A stretch of 64,000 nt of DNA from the NCBI GenBank assembly GCA_963807235.1, contig CAWEBF010000016.1:62001-126000 (forward strand). Direction: 5' to 3'. A model generated the notes under the pieces. The model saw only the letters and a program-made list of their open reading frames with translations, was not told where the DNA came from and did not search any database. Position 1 is the stretch's first letter, and each line of letters opens with the position of its first letter. The position numbers were made by a program, and so were the translations under genes. Shown here piece after piece: positions 8,237 through 16,604 of the stretch. Origin of the DNA: CAWEBF01 sp963807235 (lineage in GTDB: Bacteria > Acidobacteriota > Vicinamibacteria > Vicinamibacterales > UBA2999).

Positions 8237-9894
8237 CGGACGCGCTGCGCATCGAGGGCGGCACGATCTACGACCCTGCCAACCGCATCGACGGTGTGGT
8301 GGCGGACGTGTGTGTCGAAGGCGGCCGCATCGTGCCGGCCGTCCCGGAATCGGCGCGGCGGATCGACGCCCGCGGGCTCGTGGTGATGCCAGGCGGCGTG
8401 GACATTCACAGCCACGTGGCCGGGGCGACGGTGAATGCGGCACGTCGCCTGCTGCCCGAGGAACACGCTGCCGATGCGGAAGCCGCGCCGTCGCTCGCGC
8501 CCGGCGAACCGTTGGCGCGCTCCGGCAGCGGCGGCACCGTGCCCACCACGTTTACGACCGGCTATCGCTACGCCGGCCTTGGATACACCACCGTCTTCGA
8601 TGCGGCGGTCGCCCCTTTGTACGCGCGGACGTCGCATGCGGAGCTGGACGACACGCCGATCGTCGATGCCGGCTTCTACGTCCTTGTCGGCAACGACGCC
8701 TACCTGTGGCAGCTGCTGCGGACGCGCGACCACGCGCGGGCGCGCGAGTACGCGGCCTGGCTGCTGGGCGCCACGGGCGGCTATGCGCTCAAGGTCGTCA
8801 ATCCCGGCGGTGTGGAAATGTGGAAGCGCGGCGCCCGCGGGCGGATCGGCCTGGACGAAGCGCTGGGCTCGGACAGCGTGACACCGCGCGCGATTCTCGA
8901 GACGCTTTGCGATGCGGCCAACGCCCTTCGCTTGCCACACGCCACCCACATCCACTGCAACGACCTGGGCCTGGCAGGCAACGTGGACACAACGCTCGCG
9001 ACCATGCAGGCGCTGGCCGGCCGGCGCGCGCACTTCACGCATGTGCAGTTCCACGCCTACGCGGCCGCCGATGACGGGCGGCGCCGCTCCGGCGCCCGCG
9101 TGCTGGCCGAGTATCTGAACGAGCACGCCGAGCTGAGCGCCGATGTCGGGCAGGTGATGTTCGGGCCGGCCACGACGCTTACGGCCGACGGTGCGGTGGA
9201 GCATCTGCTCTTCAAGAGCAGCGGGCGCAAGTGGGTGAACAGCGACATCGAGCTCGAGACCGGATGCGGCATCGTGCCCCACAGCTATCGCGAGCGCCAG
9301 GCTGTGGCCGCACTGCAATGGGTGGTGGGTCTCGAGCTGTTCCTGCTCAGTGCCGACCCCTGGCGGATGGTGCTGTCCACCGATCATCCCAACGGCGGGT
9401 CGTTTCTAGCCTACCCCGAGCTGATCCGGCTGTTGATGGATCGCAGCTACCGCGACGACTGCCTGAAGAAGGTGAACGCGTCGCTGCTGCACGGCAGTGC
9501 GCTCGCCGACGGTCTGGCCCGCGAGTACACGCTGAGCGAGATCGCGATCGTCACGCGCGCCGGTCCCGCGCGCCTGCTGGGGCTGACCAACAAGGGCCAC
9601 CTGGGTGTGGGCGCGGACGCCGACATCACGGTCTACACGCCGAACGCCGACTGGTCGGTGATGTTCGCGACGCCGCGGTTCGTGATCAAGGGCGGGACGG
9701 TCGTGGTCGAGGAAGGCCAGTTGCGGCGAGCGCCGGCCGGCCGCAGGCTGCACGTGCGCCCGGACTTCGACCATGCGATTGAGGCGCCGCTCCGCAGCTT
9801 CTTCGAGCGCCACGCCACAGTGTCGTTCGACAACTACCCGGTCGGCGAGCTCCGCGAGACGCCCCGGTGCCTGTCGTTGGTCGTTAGTCGTTAG
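8233..9894 (+). CDS. fhcA: Formyltransferase/hydrolase complex subunit FhcA
   Basis: Amidohydrolase-fold catalytic subunit that releases formate from the formylated methanofuran analogue. Metal-binding motifs are intact: GGVDIHSHVAG (residues 54-64), ALKVVNPGGVEMW with the expected carboxylated Lys, HATHIHCNDLGLAGN, HFTHVQFHAY and LSTDHPNGGSFLAYPEL. 553 residues, family length. ATG 8233 overlaps the fhcB stop by 4 nt. The last seven residues (LSLVVSR) and the stop codon are encoded by a heptamer array (9873-9921), so the C-terminus has been replaced or extended by repeat sequence. Confidence 0.95.
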   Translation: MTDALRIEGGTIYDPANRIDGVVADVCVEGGRIVPAVPESARRIDARGLVVMPGGVDIHSHVAGATVNAARRLLPEEHAADAEAAPSLAPGEPLARSGSGGTVPTTFTTGYRYAGLGYTTVFDAAVAPLYARTSHAELDDTPIVDAGFYVLVGNDAYLWQLLRTRDHARAREYAAWLLGATGGYALKVVNPGGVEMWKRGARGRIGLDEALGSDSVTPRAILETLCDAANALRLPHATHIHCNDLGLAGNVDTTLATMQALAGRRAHFTHVQFHAYAAADDGRRRSGARVLAEYLNEHAELSADVGQVMFGPATTLTADGAVEHLLFKSSGRKWVNSDIELETGCGIVPHSYRERQAVAALQWVVGLELFLLSADPWRMVLSTDHPNGGSFLAYPELIRLLMDRSYRDDCLKKVNASLLHGSALADGLAREYTLSEIAIVTRAGPARLLGLTNKGHLGVGADADITVYTPNADWSVMFATPRFVIKGGTVVVEEGQLRRAPAGRRLHVRPDFDHAIEAPLRSFFERHATVSFDNYPVGELRETPRCLSLVVSR

Positions 9895-9921
9895 TTGTTA
9901 GTCGTTGGTCGTTGATCGTGG
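9873..9921 (+). repeat. Tandem heptamer array, consensus GTCGTTR, 7 units
   Basis: Seven 7-nt units, the last two degenerate. The array begins inside the 3' end of fhcA and provides its stop codon (TAG 9892-9894), then runs into the gap before the small coiled-coil gene. No inverted partner was found in the window. Confidence 0.85.
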
Positions 9922-10066
9922 GTAGTCGTATCTCGCAATCTCGAGACTCCGCGGCGTTCGCGTAAATTGCCACGTCCATCTCTCGGGACCGGAAAACTCT
10001 CGTCCTGAAAGACCGGCGGATTCTGTGCATCTCCTGAGCCGAAGGGTTATCCTCAAGGAGCGTGAG

Positions 10067-10363
10067 ATGCCGACGATCGAAGAACGGGTGGCCTTCATGG
10101 AGGGCCAGATGAGCGAGCAGACGCATTCTCTGATCGAGGTGCGCGACGCGGTCCGCCATCTCAATCAGGAACTGCGGGAAACCGTCCGGCAGCTTGAGCA
10201 GAAGATGGACGCGCGATTCGATCTGGTCGATCGTCGTTTCGAAGCCGTCGATCGCCGGTTCGAGTTCATGGATGGCAAGATCTCACGTCAGTTCATCTGG
10301 GTCGTCGGCGTACAGGTGACGACGCTGGTCGCCATCGTCGGCGCACTCATCGCGCGCGGCTAA
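10067..10363 (+). CDS. Small coiled-coil protein with C-terminal membrane helix
   Basis: 98 residues from ATG 10067, chosen because AAGGAG lies 7 nt upstream; a longer in-frame start at 10025 lacks a ribosome site. Residues 1-70 are charged and heptad-like (EERVAFMEGQMSEQ, ELRETVRQLEQKMDARFD, then the near-repeat DRRFEAVDRRFEFMDGK), followed by one hydrophobic helix (FIWVVGVQVTTLVAIVGALI, about 75-94) ending in ARG. Topology suggests a cytoplasmic coiled coil anchored by its C-terminal tail, resembling short DUF1640-like proteins. It sits between fhcA and fhcD, 10 bp before the fhcD start, in an otherwise tightly packed operon. Function unknown. Confidence 0.75.
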   Translation: MPTIEERVAFMEGQMSEQTHSLIEVRDAVRHLNQELRETVRQLEQKMDARFDLVDRRFEAVDRRFEFMDGKISRQFIWVVGVQVTTLVAIVGALIARG

Positions 10364-10373
10364 CGGACTCCGC

Positions 10374-11267
10374 GTGGAGATTCGCGGGGTTCACATCGAA
10401 GACACGTTCGCCGAGGCCTTCGGCATGCGCGCGGCCCGCGTGATCGTGACAGGCCGCACGGTGAAGTGGGCCATGGCGGCCGCGACGAAGCTGACCGGCT
10501 TTGCCACGTCCGTGATCGCGTGCAAGTGCGAAGCGGCGATCGAGCGGCAGCTCAGCCCCGATGAAACGCCGGACGCCCGCCCCGGCGTCTCCGTGCTGTT
10601 CTTCGCGATGGACAGCGAAGGCCTGGCCAAGCGCCTCACCGAGCGCATCGGCCAGACCGTCCTCACCTGCCCGACGGCCAGCTGCTTCGACGGCCTGCCC
10701 GACGCCGCCGAACGCCTCAACGCCGGCCGCGCCTTGCGCGTCTTTGGCGATCGCCTGCAGATCAGCAAGGTGGTGAACGGCGTCCGCTATTGGCGGGTGC
10801 CGGTGATGGAAGGGGAGTGCCTGCTCCAGGAAAGCTTCGGCCTGCACAAGAAGGGCGTGGCGGGCGGCAACTTCCTGATCCTGGCCGACAGCGACGACGC
10901 GGCGCTCTCGGCGGCGGAAGCCGCGGTGGACGCAATCGACGGAACACCCGGCGTGATCCTGCCGTTCCCCGGAGGCGTGGTCCGCAGCGGAAGCAAGGTG
11001 GGGGCCCGCGGCTACAAGGGCATGATCGCCTCGACCAACGACGCCTACTGTCCGACCGTTCGCCCGTTGACCGAAACGGCGCTTCCCGACGACGTGAACG
11101 CGGTCCTTGAAATCGTCCTCGACGGCTTGAGCGCCGAGGCGATCAGTGCCGCGATGCGCGCCGGAATCGACGCCGCGTGCCGGCCGGGCGTGCGTGCCAT
11201 CTCCGCGGGCAACTACGGCGGCAAGCTCGGGCCGTACCATTTCCACCTGCGCGCGGTGATGGCATGA
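10374..11267 (+). CDS. fhcD: Formyltransferase FhcD (formylmethanofuran:H4MPT formyltransferase)
   Basis: Transfers the formyl group from formyl-H4MPT to the methanofuran analogue. 297 residues, close to the archaeal Ftr length. Typical blocks: VHIEDTFAEAFGMRAARVIVT at the N-terminus, GFATSVIACKCEAAIER, TCPTASCFDGLP, VMEGECLLQESFGLHKKGVAGGNFLI, FPGGVVRSGSKVGARGYKGM and SAGNYGGKLGPYHFHL. Starts with GTG 10374 and overlaps fhcC by 4 nt (ATGA). Confidence 0.96.
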   Translation: MEIRGVHIEDTFAEAFGMRAARVIVTGRTVKWAMAAATKLTGFATSVIACKCEAAIERQLSPDETPDARPGVSVLFFAMDSEGLAKRLTERIGQTVLTCPTASCFDGLPDAAERLNAGRALRVFGDRLQISKVVNGVRYWRVPVMEGECLLQESFGLHKKGVAGGNFLILADSDDAALSAAEAAVDAIDGTPGVILPFPGGVVRSGSKVGARGYKGMIASTNDAYCPTVRPLTETALPDDVNAVLEIVLDGLSAEAISAAMRAGIDAACRPGVRAISAGNYGGKLGPYHFHLRAVMA

Positions 11268-12025
11268 GCGACGCCGTCGTGCTGACACTGCGCGCTCGAC
11301 TCGATCAGCGGCTTGACGTCGAAGGCCTCACGCCCGATCGGTGCGCATCGCTCACCGAGCGGCAGATCGCCGCTCTGCCAGTCACCGTCGGCGGACAGGC
11401 GGCTGCCGTCGGCGATCTCTTCGATGTGCGAGGGGACTCGGCGGCCCGCCTGGAATTCGAAGGCGATCTCTCGCGTGTGGACGGTCTGGGTGCCGGCATG
11501 ATCAGCGGCGAGCTGGTGGTCCACGGCGACGCGGGCGACAACGTCGGCCTGGCCATGGCCGGGGGCATCGTGCGCATCCGGGGCAACGCGGGTCATCGTC
11601 TCGGCGGGCCGACGCCGGGCGCGTCCAAAGGGATGACAGGCGGCGAGATCCTCGTCGACGGGAACGCGGGCGACGATGCCGCCGCGCGCGTGCGCCGGGG
11701 GCTGGTGGTGGTTGGCGGCTCGGCCGGCGCGTCCGCCGGGCGCGCCATGATTGCCGGGACGCTGGTGGTGTTTGGAAACGTCGGCGATCATCCCGGAGAA
11801 GGCAACAAGCGCGGCTCGCTCATCGCCGCCGGCGCCGTCCGCGTGCCCGCCAGCTATCGCTACGCCTGCACGTACGAACCCCCGTTCGTGCGCCTCCTGA
11901 TGACGCATCTCTTGCGGAACCGCGGCATGACGGTGGCTCCGGCCGTGCGGGACGGCCTGTACCGCCGTTATTGTGGCGACGCCGGCGGTCCCGGCAAGGG
12001 CGAGATACTCACGCTCCTGCATTGA
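11264..12025 (+). CDS. fhcC: Formyltransferase/hydrolase complex subunit FhcC
   Basis: Structural subunit of the Fhc complex, homologous to the C subunit of formylmethanofuran dehydrogenase and the GXGXG domain of glutamate synthase. The core (about residues 70-195) is a right-handed beta-helix with repeats such as GDAGDNVGLAMAGG, GNAGHRLGGPTPG, GNAGDDAAARVRRG and GNVGDHPGEGNKRGS. 253 residues; ATG 11264 overlaps the fhcD stop. Last gene of the B-A-D-C set. Confidence 0.95.
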   Translation: MSDAVVLTLRARLDQRLDVEGLTPDRCASLTERQIAALPVTVGGQAAAVGDLFDVRGDSAARLEFEGDLSRVDGLGAGMISGELVVHGDAGDNVGLAMAGGIVRIRGNAGHRLGGPTPGASKGMTGGEILVDGNAGDDAAARVRRGLVVVGGSAGASAGRAMIAGTLVVFGNVGDHPGEGNKRGSLIAAGAVRVPASYRYACTYEPPFVRLLMTHLLRNRGMTVAPAVRDGLYRRYCGDAGGPGKGEILTLLH

Positions 12026-12072
12026 CAAGCGTGACGCGGGCGGCAGAACATCGCAGCCGCAGAGTCTGTTTG

Positions 12073-12089
12073 GCCCCGCTGCGCGGGGC
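12073..12089 (+). other. Short GC hairpin after fhcC
   Basis: A 7-bp perfect stem (12073-12079 with 12083-12089) and 3-nt loop lie between fhcC and the PQQ dehydrogenase start. There is no T-run, so it is at most a weak terminator or mRNA-stability element. A good ribosome site (TAGGAGG, 12099-12105) follows. Confidence 0.35.
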
Positions 12090-12114
12090 GGTCTCGGGTA
12101 GGAGGTCTGCTCAT

Positions 12115-14121
12115 ATGGCGCAAACGCGCGCGCGGGTGTTTCTTGGGATTCTGGTTCTGGCCTTGTCGTGGCCGATGCCCGGGCGCGGACAGCGCGGCGC
12201 CGTCGGCAGCGAGTGGCGCGCCTACAGGGCGGAGGAAGGCAGCACGGCCTATTCCGCGCTGGACCTGATCAATCGCGACAACGTCAAGAACCTGCAGGTG
12301 GCGTGGACCTGGAAGTTCGACAACTTCGGCGGGCCGGCCAGTGAAACCATTTCCACCGAGACCACGCCGCTGATGGTGAACGGCGTCCTGTACTTCACGG
12401 CCGGCGCCCGGCGCACCGTGGTGGCGGCGCGTGCCGCGACCGGTGAAACGCTGTGGACGTGGCGCCCCGACGAAGGCGCGCGCTTCGACCAGGCGCCGCG
12501 CAAGGTGCACCGCGGGGTGGCGTACTGGACCGACGGCAAGGGCGACGAACGGATTGTGGTCGTGACGCCCGGATTCCAGCTGATATCGCTCGATGCCAAG
12601 ACCGGCCAGCCCAAGGCCACGTTCGGCCGCGCCGGCGCCGTCGATCTCTTCACGCAGCTCGACAACGACACCAAGCTCGATCCCATCGGGAGGATCGGCA
12701 ACAGTTCCCCGCCGGTCGTCTCGAACGACGTGATTGTGGTCGGCCCGGCGCTGACGCCCGGTGGCCGCGTGAACATCGCCAACATCAAGGCCGACATCAT
12801 GGGCTTCGACGTCCGCACGGGGAGGAAGCTGTGGACGTTCCACACCATTCCCCGCGAGGGCGAGCCGGGTTCCGAGACGTGGCTGGGTGATTCGGCGCAG
12901 TACACCGGCAACGCCGGCGTATGGGGCCCGTTCAGCGCGGATCCGGCGCTGGGCTACGTCTACCTGAGCGTGGAATCGGCCACCAACGACGCCTACGGCG
13001 GACACCGGCCGGGCAACAACCTCTTCTCGGGCTCGCTGGTCTGCCTGGACATCAAGACCGGCAAGATGATCTGGTATCAGCAGCTGGTCCACCACGACAT
13101 CTGGGACTACGACATGCCCCCGGCGCCGATTCTGATCGACCTCAATGTCGACGGCCGGCCGGTGCGCGCGGTGGTGCAGCTGACCAAGCAGGCCTTCGCT
13201 TACGCGTTCGACCGCACCAACGGCCGCCCGGTGTGGCCGCTGGAGGAGAAACCGGTCCCGCAAACGGAGGTTCCGAAGGAGTGGACGGCCAAGACGCAGC
13301 CGTTCCCGTCGAAGCCGCCGGCGTTCGATCTGCAGGGAGTCACGCGCGACGATCTGATCGACTTCACGCCGGAGCTGCGCGCCGAGGCTCTGAAGGCCAT
13401 CGAGGGGTGGAAGCTCGGCCCGATCTACACGCCCATCGCCCCTGTTACGCCGACAAGCAAGGGCACCATCGTCGTGCCCGGCTTCGGCGGCGGTGCAAAC
13501 TGGCCCGGGGGGGCCGCGGATCCGGAGACCGGCTTCGTCTACGTCGGCTCCGCCACCAATCCGACCGGTGCCGGCCTGACGCCGAACACGAACCGCGAGC
13601 AAAGCCGTGTCGATACGGACTACACCTTCGGCGGTACGTTGCCCACGGTGCAAGGACTGCGCATCTTGAAGCCGCCCTACGGCCGCGTCACGGCGTACGA
13701 CATGAACAAAGGCACCATCGCCTGGCAGCGCCCCAACGGCGACACGCCGCCGGCGGTGAAGAACAATCCGGCGCTCAAAGGCCTGAACATCCCGCCGACC
13801 GGCAGCGGGGCGCAGGCGATGCTCCTCGTCACCAAGACGCTTTTGTTCAGCGGCGAGGGCGCGGGCGGCCAGCCGGTGTTCCATGCCTACGACAAGGCCA
13901 CCGGGCAGGAAATCTGGCAGACGGCCATTCCGGGCCCGACGACGAGCCTGCCGATGACCTACGCGGTGAACGGCCGGCAGTTCGTCGTGTTCGGCGTGCG
14001 CGGGAACGCCACAACCGGCGCGGGCGCCCAACTCATCGCCTATGCGCTGCCGCTGCCCCCGCCGGCTGGCGGCGCGCCGGGGCGTGGCGGACGCGGCGGC
14101 GGGGCTGACGCGCCGCAGTAG
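12115..14121 (+). CDS. Secreted PQQ-dependent dehydrogenase, glucose-dehydrogenase-like propeller
   Basis: 668-residue quinoprotein: signal peptide (ILVLALSWPMPGRGQ), then eight-bladed PQQ propeller motifs such as WRAYRAEEGSTAYSALDLIN, TTPLMVNGVLYFTAGARRTVVA and repeated TG(R/K)xxW. HHDIWDYDMPPAPI (residues 326-339) is the active-site segment with Asp331 in the usual catalytic position. There is no adjacent Cys-Cys ring, so it belongs with the GDH-like soluble group rather than with methanol dehydrogenases. The C-terminus is a Gly/Ala/Pro-rich tail. ATG 12115 has TAGGAGG upstream. Substrate (sugar or alcohol) unknown; a cytochrome c follows directly and could take its electrons. Confidence 0.9.
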   Translation: MAQTRARVFLGILVLALSWPMPGRGQRGAVGSEWRAYRAEEGSTAYSALDLINRDNVKNLQVAWTWKFDNFGGPASETISTETTPLMVNGVLYFTAGARRTVVAARAATGETLWTWRPDEGARFDQAPRKVHRGVAYWTDGKGDERIVVVTPGFQLISLDAKTGQPKATFGRAGAVDLFTQLDNDTKLDPIGRIGNSSPPVVSNDVIVVGPALTPGGRVNIANIKADIMGFDVRTGRKLWTFHTIPREGEPGSETWLGDSAQYTGNAGVWGPFSADPALGYVYLSVESATNDAYGGHRPGNNLFSGSLVCLDIKTGKMIWYQQLVHHDIWDYDMPPAPILIDLNVDGRPVRAVVQLTKQAFAYAFDRTNGRPVWPLEEKPVPQTEVPKEWTAKTQPFPSKPPAFDLQGVTRDDLIDFTPELRAEALKAIEGWKLGPIYTPIAPVTPTSKGTIVVPGFGGGANWPGGAADPETGFVYVGSATNPTGAGLTPNTNREQSRVDTDYTFGGTLPTVQGLRILKPPYGRVTAYDMNKGTIAWQRPNGDTPPAVKNNPALKGLNIPPTGSGAQAMLLVTKTLLFSGEGAGGQPVFHAYDKATGQEIWQTAIPGPTTSLPMTYAVNGRQFVVFGVRGNATTGAGAQLIAYALPLPPPAGGAPGRGGRGGGADAPQ

Positions 14122-14131
14122 GATCGAGGGC

Positions 14132-14930
14132 GTGGTAAAGCGCTCCTGGCTCTCGGCTCTGGGCTCTCGGCTCTGGGCGTTCGCACTCGCGGGGCTCGCC
14201 GCTGACGCTCGCTGCGGTGCCGGCGTGGGCGCAGCACGAGACGGCGTTCGACATCGAGGACGGCAGCCGTGCGTTCCGTAACAGCTGCCAGAACTGTCAC
14301 GGCCCTGACGGCGACGAGATACCTGGCGTGGACCTGGGACGCGGCCAGTTCAAGACCGCCAAGAGCGACGCGGATCTGGTCCGCATCATCCGGAACGGTG
14401 TGCCGGGCACGGCAATGCCGCCGGTAAACATGCCCGAGGAGCAGGCCACGCGCATCGTCGCCTATCTCCGGTCGCTCGCGGCGACCAAGCGGAGCGCCAC
14501 CGCCGCGGGCGATCCCGTGCGCGGCAAAGCGATCTTCGACGGCAAGGGGAAGTGCGTCACCTGCCATCGCGTGGAAGGAATGGGCGGACGCCTGGGCCCG
14601 GAGCTGAGCCGCATCGGGCAATTGCGGCGGTCGATGGAATTGGAGCAGTCGCTGCTGGACCCACAGGCCGAGGTGCTGCCCACCAACCGCTTCTACCGCG
14701 TGGTCACGCGCGACGGCGCCACCGTGACCGGGCGGCTCCTCAACCACGACACGTTCAGCGTCCAGCTGCTCGACGCGTCCGAGCAGCTCCGATCGTTCGT
14801 CAAGGCGGACCTCCGCGAGCAGGGGTTCGTGGCCTCGCCGATGCCGTCGGCCAAGACCACGTTGACAGCACAGGAAGTGACGGACGTGGTCGGCTATCTG
14901 GTGTCGTTGAAGGGCAGGGTGAATCGATGA
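14132..14930 (+). CDS. Di-heme cytochrome c with TIGR02603-type heme domain
   Basis: Two CxxCH heme sites: NSCQNCHGPDG with GTAMPPVNMP supplying the axial Met, and KCVTCHRVEGMGGRLGPELS followed by NRFYRVVTRDGATVTGRLL and the C-terminal LTAQEVTDVVGYLVSL, the layout of the planctomycete-type TIGR02603 domain. The secure frame opens at GTG 14217 (VPAWAQHE), which would cut the signal peptide. GTG 14132 in another frame gives VVKRSW...FALAGLA, and one +1 correction near 14200 joins it to LTLAAVPAWAQ, a perfect signal peptide; I therefore place the start at 14132. Part of that leader is encoded by a heptamer array. Probably the electron acceptor of the flanking quinoproteins; overlaps the next gene (ATGA). 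Confidence 0.8.
14148..14177 (+). repeat. Tandem heptamer array, consensus GGCTCTS (left arm of inverted pair)
   Basis: Four 7-nt units lying in the leader region of the cytochrome c gene. The array at 16555-16588 carries the same word on the opposite strand, so the two form an inverted pair enclosing the cytochrome c and PQQ alcohol dehydrogenase genes. Confidence 0.8.
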
Positions 14931-16546
14931 GCGGTTGGACGCGCGTCCTTGTGGCTGCCGCCATTGTGGCGAGCGCGGTGTCGTTGCAGGCGCAGGTCGG
15001 CTTCGACCGGATCCTCAACGCCCGGGCCGAGCCGAACAACTGGCTCACTTACTCCGGAGACACGTTCAACCAGCGCTATTCGCCACTGACCGAGATCACG
15101 CGGGACAACGTCAAGGACCTCGAGCTGAAGTGGGTATGGCAGACACGCTCGCTCGAGAAGTTCGAGGCCACGTCTCTCGTCGTGAACGGCGTGCTGTACA
15201 CGGTGCAGCCTCCCAACGATCTCGTGGCGCTTGACGCCGCTACCGGCCGCGTGTTCTGGACCTACTCGCACACGCCGGCGTCCGATGCGCGCACATGCTG
15301 CGGGCGCGTCAACCGCGGCGTCGCGATCCTGGGCGACACGCTCTTCATGGGCACGATCGACGCCCACCTGCTCGCGATCGATGCTCGCAGCGGTCAGCTG
15401 ATCTGGGACACCATCGTGGCGAAATCGGCGGAGCGCTACTCGATTACGCACGCGCCGCTGGTGGTGAAGGACAAGGTGATGGTGGGGACGGCGGGCGGCG
15501 ACATGGGCATTCGCGGCCTCATCTCCGCGTTCGACGTGAAGACCGGCAAAGAAGCGTGGCGCTTCTACACCATTCCCGGCCCCGGCGAACCGGGCAACGA
15601 CACCTGGTCGGGGAACTCGTGGATGACGGGCGGAGCGGGCGTGTGGAACATCGGCGCCTACGACCCGGAAACCAACCTGACGTTCTGGGGCACCGGCAAC
15701 CCGGCACCCGATTGGGACGGGCGCCAGCGGCTGGGCGACAACCTGTACAGCAACAGCGTGGTGGCGCTCGACGCCGACACCGGCAAGCTGAAATGGCACT
15801 ACCAGTTCACGCCGCACGACGAACTGGACTACGACTCCACGCAGGTGCCGTTGTTGGCCGACATCCAGTATCAGGGGCAGCCGCGCAAGGTGATGGTGTG
15901 GGCCAACCGGAACGGCATCATGTACCTGCTGGACCGCCGAAGTGGAGAGTTCCTGAAAGGGAAGCCGTACGTGAAGGTGAACTGGATGGACGGGTTCGAG
16001 GCCAACGGCCGGCCGCGACGCGTCCCCGGCAAGCTGCCGAGCCGCGAGGGCACGCTGATCCAGCCGCACGTGCACGGCGCCACCAACTGGCAGCCGCCGT
16101 CGTTCAGCCCACGCACCGGCTTGTATTACCAGGCCCACTTCGAGAACAGCGCGACGGTGGTGGTAGAAGGACAGTTTCCGCGCGCTGCGGGCATCAACCC
16201 GCGAGCGACCACGATGGGCCAGACCAACCTGCTGAACTTCTACAACAACGAGGGCGAAGCCTACGGCGTGGTGCGCGCCTACGACCCCGCGACGCTGGAG
16301 GCGAAGTGGGAGTTCAAGATGAGCGACATCACCTGGGCCGGCGTGCTGACGACCGCCGGTGACGTGGCCTTCAGCGGCGGCAAGGAAGGCTACTTCGTGG
16401 CGCTCGACGCGCGCACCGGCGCGTTGCTGTGGAGGGCGGCGCTCGGCGGGCAGATCAACGCCGGCCCCATGAGCTACGCCGTGGGCGGCAAGCAATTCGT
16501 GACAATCGCGGCGGGCAACGCGCTGTTCGCGTACGGCCTGAGATAA
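14927..16546 (+). CDS. PQQ alcohol/methanol-dehydrogenase-like quinoprotein with DYD metal motif
   Basis: Periplasmic quinoprotein, 539 residues, signal peptide ending VSLQAQ. It carries the vicinal disulfide pair Cys124-Cys125 (ARTCCGRVNRG) that marks the methanol/alcohol dehydrogenase branch. Putative metal/catalytic positions by motif: Asp192 in GGDMGIRG (Glu in most relatives), Asn258 in GTGNPAP, catalytic Asp301 and Asp303 in PHDELDYDST. The extra Asp two residues after the catalytic Asp is the signature of lanthanide-dependent enzymes (XoxF, ExaF/PedH); Ca-dependent ones have Ala or Ser there. It likely oxidises methanol or other primary alcohols, passing electrons to the overlapping upstream cytochrome c. 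It is shorter than classic XoxF and is not confidently assigned to it. Confidence 0.88.
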   Translation: MSGWTRVLVAAAIVASAVSLQAQVGFDRILNARAEPNNWLTYSGDTFNQRYSPLTEITRDNVKDLELKWVWQTRSLEKFEATSLVVNGVLYTVQPPNDLVALDAATGRVFWTYSHTPASDARTCCGRVNRGVAILGDTLFMGTIDAHLLAIDARSGQLIWDTIVAKSAERYSITHAPLVVKDKVMVGTAGGDMGIRGLISAFDVKTGKEAWRFYTIPGPGEPGNDTWSGNSWMTGGAGVWNIGAYDPETNLTFWGTGNPAPDWDGRQRLGDNLYSNSVVALDADTGKLKWHYQFTPHDELDYDSTQVPLLADIQYQGQPRKVMVWANRNGIMYLLDRRSGEFLKGKPYVKVNWMDGFEANGRPRRVPGKLPSREGTLIQPHVHGATNWQPPSFSPRTGLYYQAHFENSATVVVEGQFPRAAGINPRATTMGQTNLLNFYNNEGEAYGVVRAYDPATLEAKWEFKMSDITWAGVLTTAGDVAFSGGKEGYFVALDARTGALLWRAALGGQINAGPMSYAVGGKQFVTIAAGNALFAYGLR

Positions 16547-16554
16547 GTCTTTCC

Positions 16555-16588
16555 TAGAGCCCAAAGCCTAGAGCCTAGAGCCCTGAGC
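16555..16588 (-). repeat. Tandem heptamer array, CTAGAGC word (right arm of inverted pair)
   Basis: Five units (one shortened to 6 nt) directly after the PQQ dehydrogenase stop. Read on the minus strand the word is GGCTCTA, matching the array at 14148-14177. It ends just before the ribosome site of the next gene. Confidence 0.8.
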
Positions 16589-16604
16589 CAGGAGGAATGC
16601 ACAA

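Noticed and set aside
11968..14031. 687-codon minus-strand frame opposite the PQQ dehydrogenase
   Set aside because: No domain, Arg/Ala/His-rich shadow of the real plus-strand gene.
12115..16546. Calling either PQQ dehydrogenase MxaF or XoxF
   Set aside because: The first lacks the Cys-Cys ring; the second is shorter than XoxF and has Asp for the usual Glu ligand, so only a broad alcohol/methanol-dehydrogenase-like call is justified.
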